NCBI GenBank assembly: GCA_045123975.1
Contig: JBGVKV010000027.1
Location: 1-7,049, forward strand
Direction: 5' to 3'
DNA from: SIG701 sp045123975
GTDB lineage: Bacteria; Bacillota; Clostridia; Oscillospirales; CAG-272
DNA length: 7,049 nt
In this document: positions 5,835-7,049 of the stretch, piece after piece
How positions within the stretch are numbered: the first letter of the stretch is position 1
Layout: each line of letters begins with the position of its first letter
The notes under the pieces: model-generated
What the model saw: the letters and a program-made list of their open reading frames with translations, nothing else
Told to the model about the DNA's origin: nothing
Database searches by the model: none
Program-made: the position numbers and the translations under genes

Positions 5835-7049
5835 TTGAGTACATACAAGCATTCCGTGTCGCTGGATGCGAGCAAATGCAAGGGGTGCACAACCTGCTTG
5901 AAACGGTGTCCCACCGAGGCGATTCGCATTCGGGACGGACGCGCGGTTATCAACTCCAAGCGCTGCATCGACTGTGGCGAGTGCATTCGCGTTTGCCCTC
6001 ATAAAGCGAAACGTGCGATCCATGATTCCTTTTCCGATCTGGAAAAGTACAAGTACAGAATCGCGCTTCCCGCGCCGGCTCTGTATGCGCAGTTTGATAA
6101 CCTGGACGACATCGGATATGTGATCTCAGGCTTATTGTCTATCGGTTTTGACGACGTTTTTGAGGTCGCCAGAGCTGCGGAGGTCGTGTCGGCATACACC
6201 CGCTTGTATCTGAACGATCCGGATGTGCCAAAGCCCGTAATCAGTTCAGCCTGTCCCGCCATTATGCGGATTATCAGTATGAACTATCCGTTTTTGTGTG
6301 ACCACGTTATCCCGCTTCTCCCGCCTGTGGACATAGCCGCCAAACTGGCGCGCAAGAAAGCACTGGAGGAGCACCCTGAATTGTCCTCGGAGGACATCGG
6401 TGTATTCTTTATCTCTCCTTGTCCCGCAAAAGTCAGCTACGTAAAAAACGGCTTCTCCGGCGAGGAAAGATTGATCGATCATGTGATTTCCGTACGGGAC
6501 GCCTACTTCCGTCTGCTGGACGTTATGAAAGCCGATATTAAGCCCACCGCCTTTTCTGAGGCCGGTATGGTGGGAATTGGATGGGCATCCACCGGCGGTG
6601 AGGCTACCGCCACATTCAATCACCGCTACCTGGCGGCCGATGGAATCGAGAACTGCATCCGTGTTCTGGAGCAGATCGACAATGAAGGAATAAATAATTT
6701 GGATTACGTAGAATTGAATGCGTGCAACGGAGGATGTGTCGGCGGTGCAATGACTGTCGCCAATCCGTATATCGCGCAGGCAAGACTGCAGAATCTCAAG
6801 AGATACCTTCCTGTATCTCCCAACCGTCCGACAGACGAAAGCATCCCGTCGGACGCAATGCGAAAGACAGCCCTTTCTTATGAACCGAACGCACGCCTTG
6901 CCGAGGACAGAGCACAGGCAATGCAGATGCTCCACGATATTGAGGAAATCTGCCGGGCTCTTCCGGGAACCGACTGCGGCTCCTGCGGCGCTCCTACCTG
7001 CAGCGCCTTTGCTGAGGATATCATCAAAGGTGAAACCAATGCAGATGAG
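5835..7049 (+). CDS. Sensory-type [FeFe]-hydrogenase-like Fe-S protein (3' truncated by window)
   Basis: An open frame of 405 codons runs off the right edge without a stop. Two [4Fe-4S] ferredoxin motifs lie at the N-terminus (C15, C18, C21, C25 and C44, C47, C50, C54). They are followed by an H-cluster-type domain. Its three signature loops are SSACPAI (137-143; ligand C140), SPCPAK (194-199; C196, Lys199) and NACNGGCVGG (295-304; C297, C301). All four Cys that bind the H-cluster in catalytic enzymes are present. The first loop reads A-C where catalytic enzymes have C-C, so the proton-transfer Cys is Ala139. This substitution is described for putative sensory (group C/D) [FeFe] hydrogenases. 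A C-terminal DCGSCGAPTC (380-389; C381, C384, C389) is a four-Cys Fe-S motif of the RnfB/FeS type whose fourth Cys should lie just beyond the edge. No PAS domain appears in the visible part, which fits group D better than C. No signal peptide; cytoplasmic. It likely senses H2 or redox state and signals through the adjacent HATPase (inference). Confidence 0.88.
   Translation, partial: MSTYKHSVSLDASKCKGCTTCLKRCPTEAIRIRDGRAVINSKRCIDCGECIRVCPHKAKRAIHDSFSDLEKYKYRIALPAPALYAQFDNLDDIGYVISGLLSIGFDDVFEVARAAEVVSAYTRLYLNDPDVPKPVISSACPAIMRIISMNYPFLCDHVIPLLPPVDIAAKLARKKALEEHPELSSEDIGVFFISPCPAKVSYVKNGFSGEERLIDHVISVRDAYFRLLDVMKADIKPTAFSEAGMVGIGWASTGGEATATFNHRYLAADGIENCIRVLEQIDNEGINNLDYVELNACNGGCVGGAMTVANPYIAQARLQNLKRYLPVSPNRPTDESIPSDAMRKTALSYEPNARLAEDRAQAMQMLHDIEEICRALPGTDCGSCGAPTCSAFAEDIIKGETNADE

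Noticed and set aside
5741..6004. Plus-strand 87-codon open frame spanning the HATPase end and the hydrogenase start
   Set aside because: It is out of frame with both genes; the ferredoxin cysteine motifs appear only in the frame starting at TTG 5835.
6246..6935. 229-codon minus-strand open frame opposite the hydrogenase-like gene
   Set aside because: The + frame contains all H-cluster loops across this span, so the minus frame is a shadow.

Overview
The window reads as a chromosomal segment of a strictly anaerobic, fermentative Clostridia-type Firmicute. An Oscillospirales-like gut organism is the best guess, inferred from protein style, gene order and moderate base composition. Supporting signs are a ClpC-type AAA+ unfoldase, a Cys-tailed Mrp/NBP35 ATPase of clostridial style, Shine-Dalgarno-led starts including GTG and TTG, and a hydrogenase-linked redox gene cluster. 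All genes lie on the + strand. No RNA genes, CRISPR arrays, insertion sequences or long repeats were seen.

Left part (1-3435): the 3' end of a clpC-like gene (cut by the window edge) is followed after only 2 nt by an 880-codon gene with the whole fold plan of a P2-type cation ATPase (A domain, M1-M4, P/N domains, M5-M10). By eye alignment almost every catalytic motif is replaced: TGES, PEGLP, DKTGT with its phosphorylated Asp, KGAPE, TGDN, and GDGxND in part. The reading frame is intact, so it looks like a maintained pseudoenzyme rather than a decaying gene. A strong intrinsic terminator closes this transcription unit.

Right part (3436-7049): a promoter with a perfect TATAAT -10 box starts a second unit. 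In order it holds an Mrp/NBP35-family Fe-S carrier ATPase; a NuoE/HydC/HndA-type [2Fe-2S] subunit; a stand-alone DRTGG-domain protein; an anti-sigma-factor-like HATPase that overlaps it by 8 nt; and a 5'-complete, 3'-truncated [FeFe]-hydrogenase-like protein. The last has two N-terminal [4Fe-4S] ferredoxin motifs, the H-cluster ligand cysteines and a C-terminal CxxCxxxxC Fe-S motif. Its proton-transfer Cys is replaced by Ala, as in described putative sensory [FeFe] hydrogenases.

Together the second unit looks like an Fe-S assembly factor, an NADH-linked electron-transfer subunit and an H2/redox-sensing signalling module (hydrogenase sensor plus a Ser/Thr-kinase-like HATPase plus a DRTGG domain). 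The remaining partners (NuoF-like subunit, catalytic HydA, possibly a PP2C/SpoIIE phosphatase) would be expected just beyond the right edge, which is inference. The most unusual item is the P-type ATPase pseudoenzyme coupled to clpC. The most coherent system is the sensory hydrogenase module.
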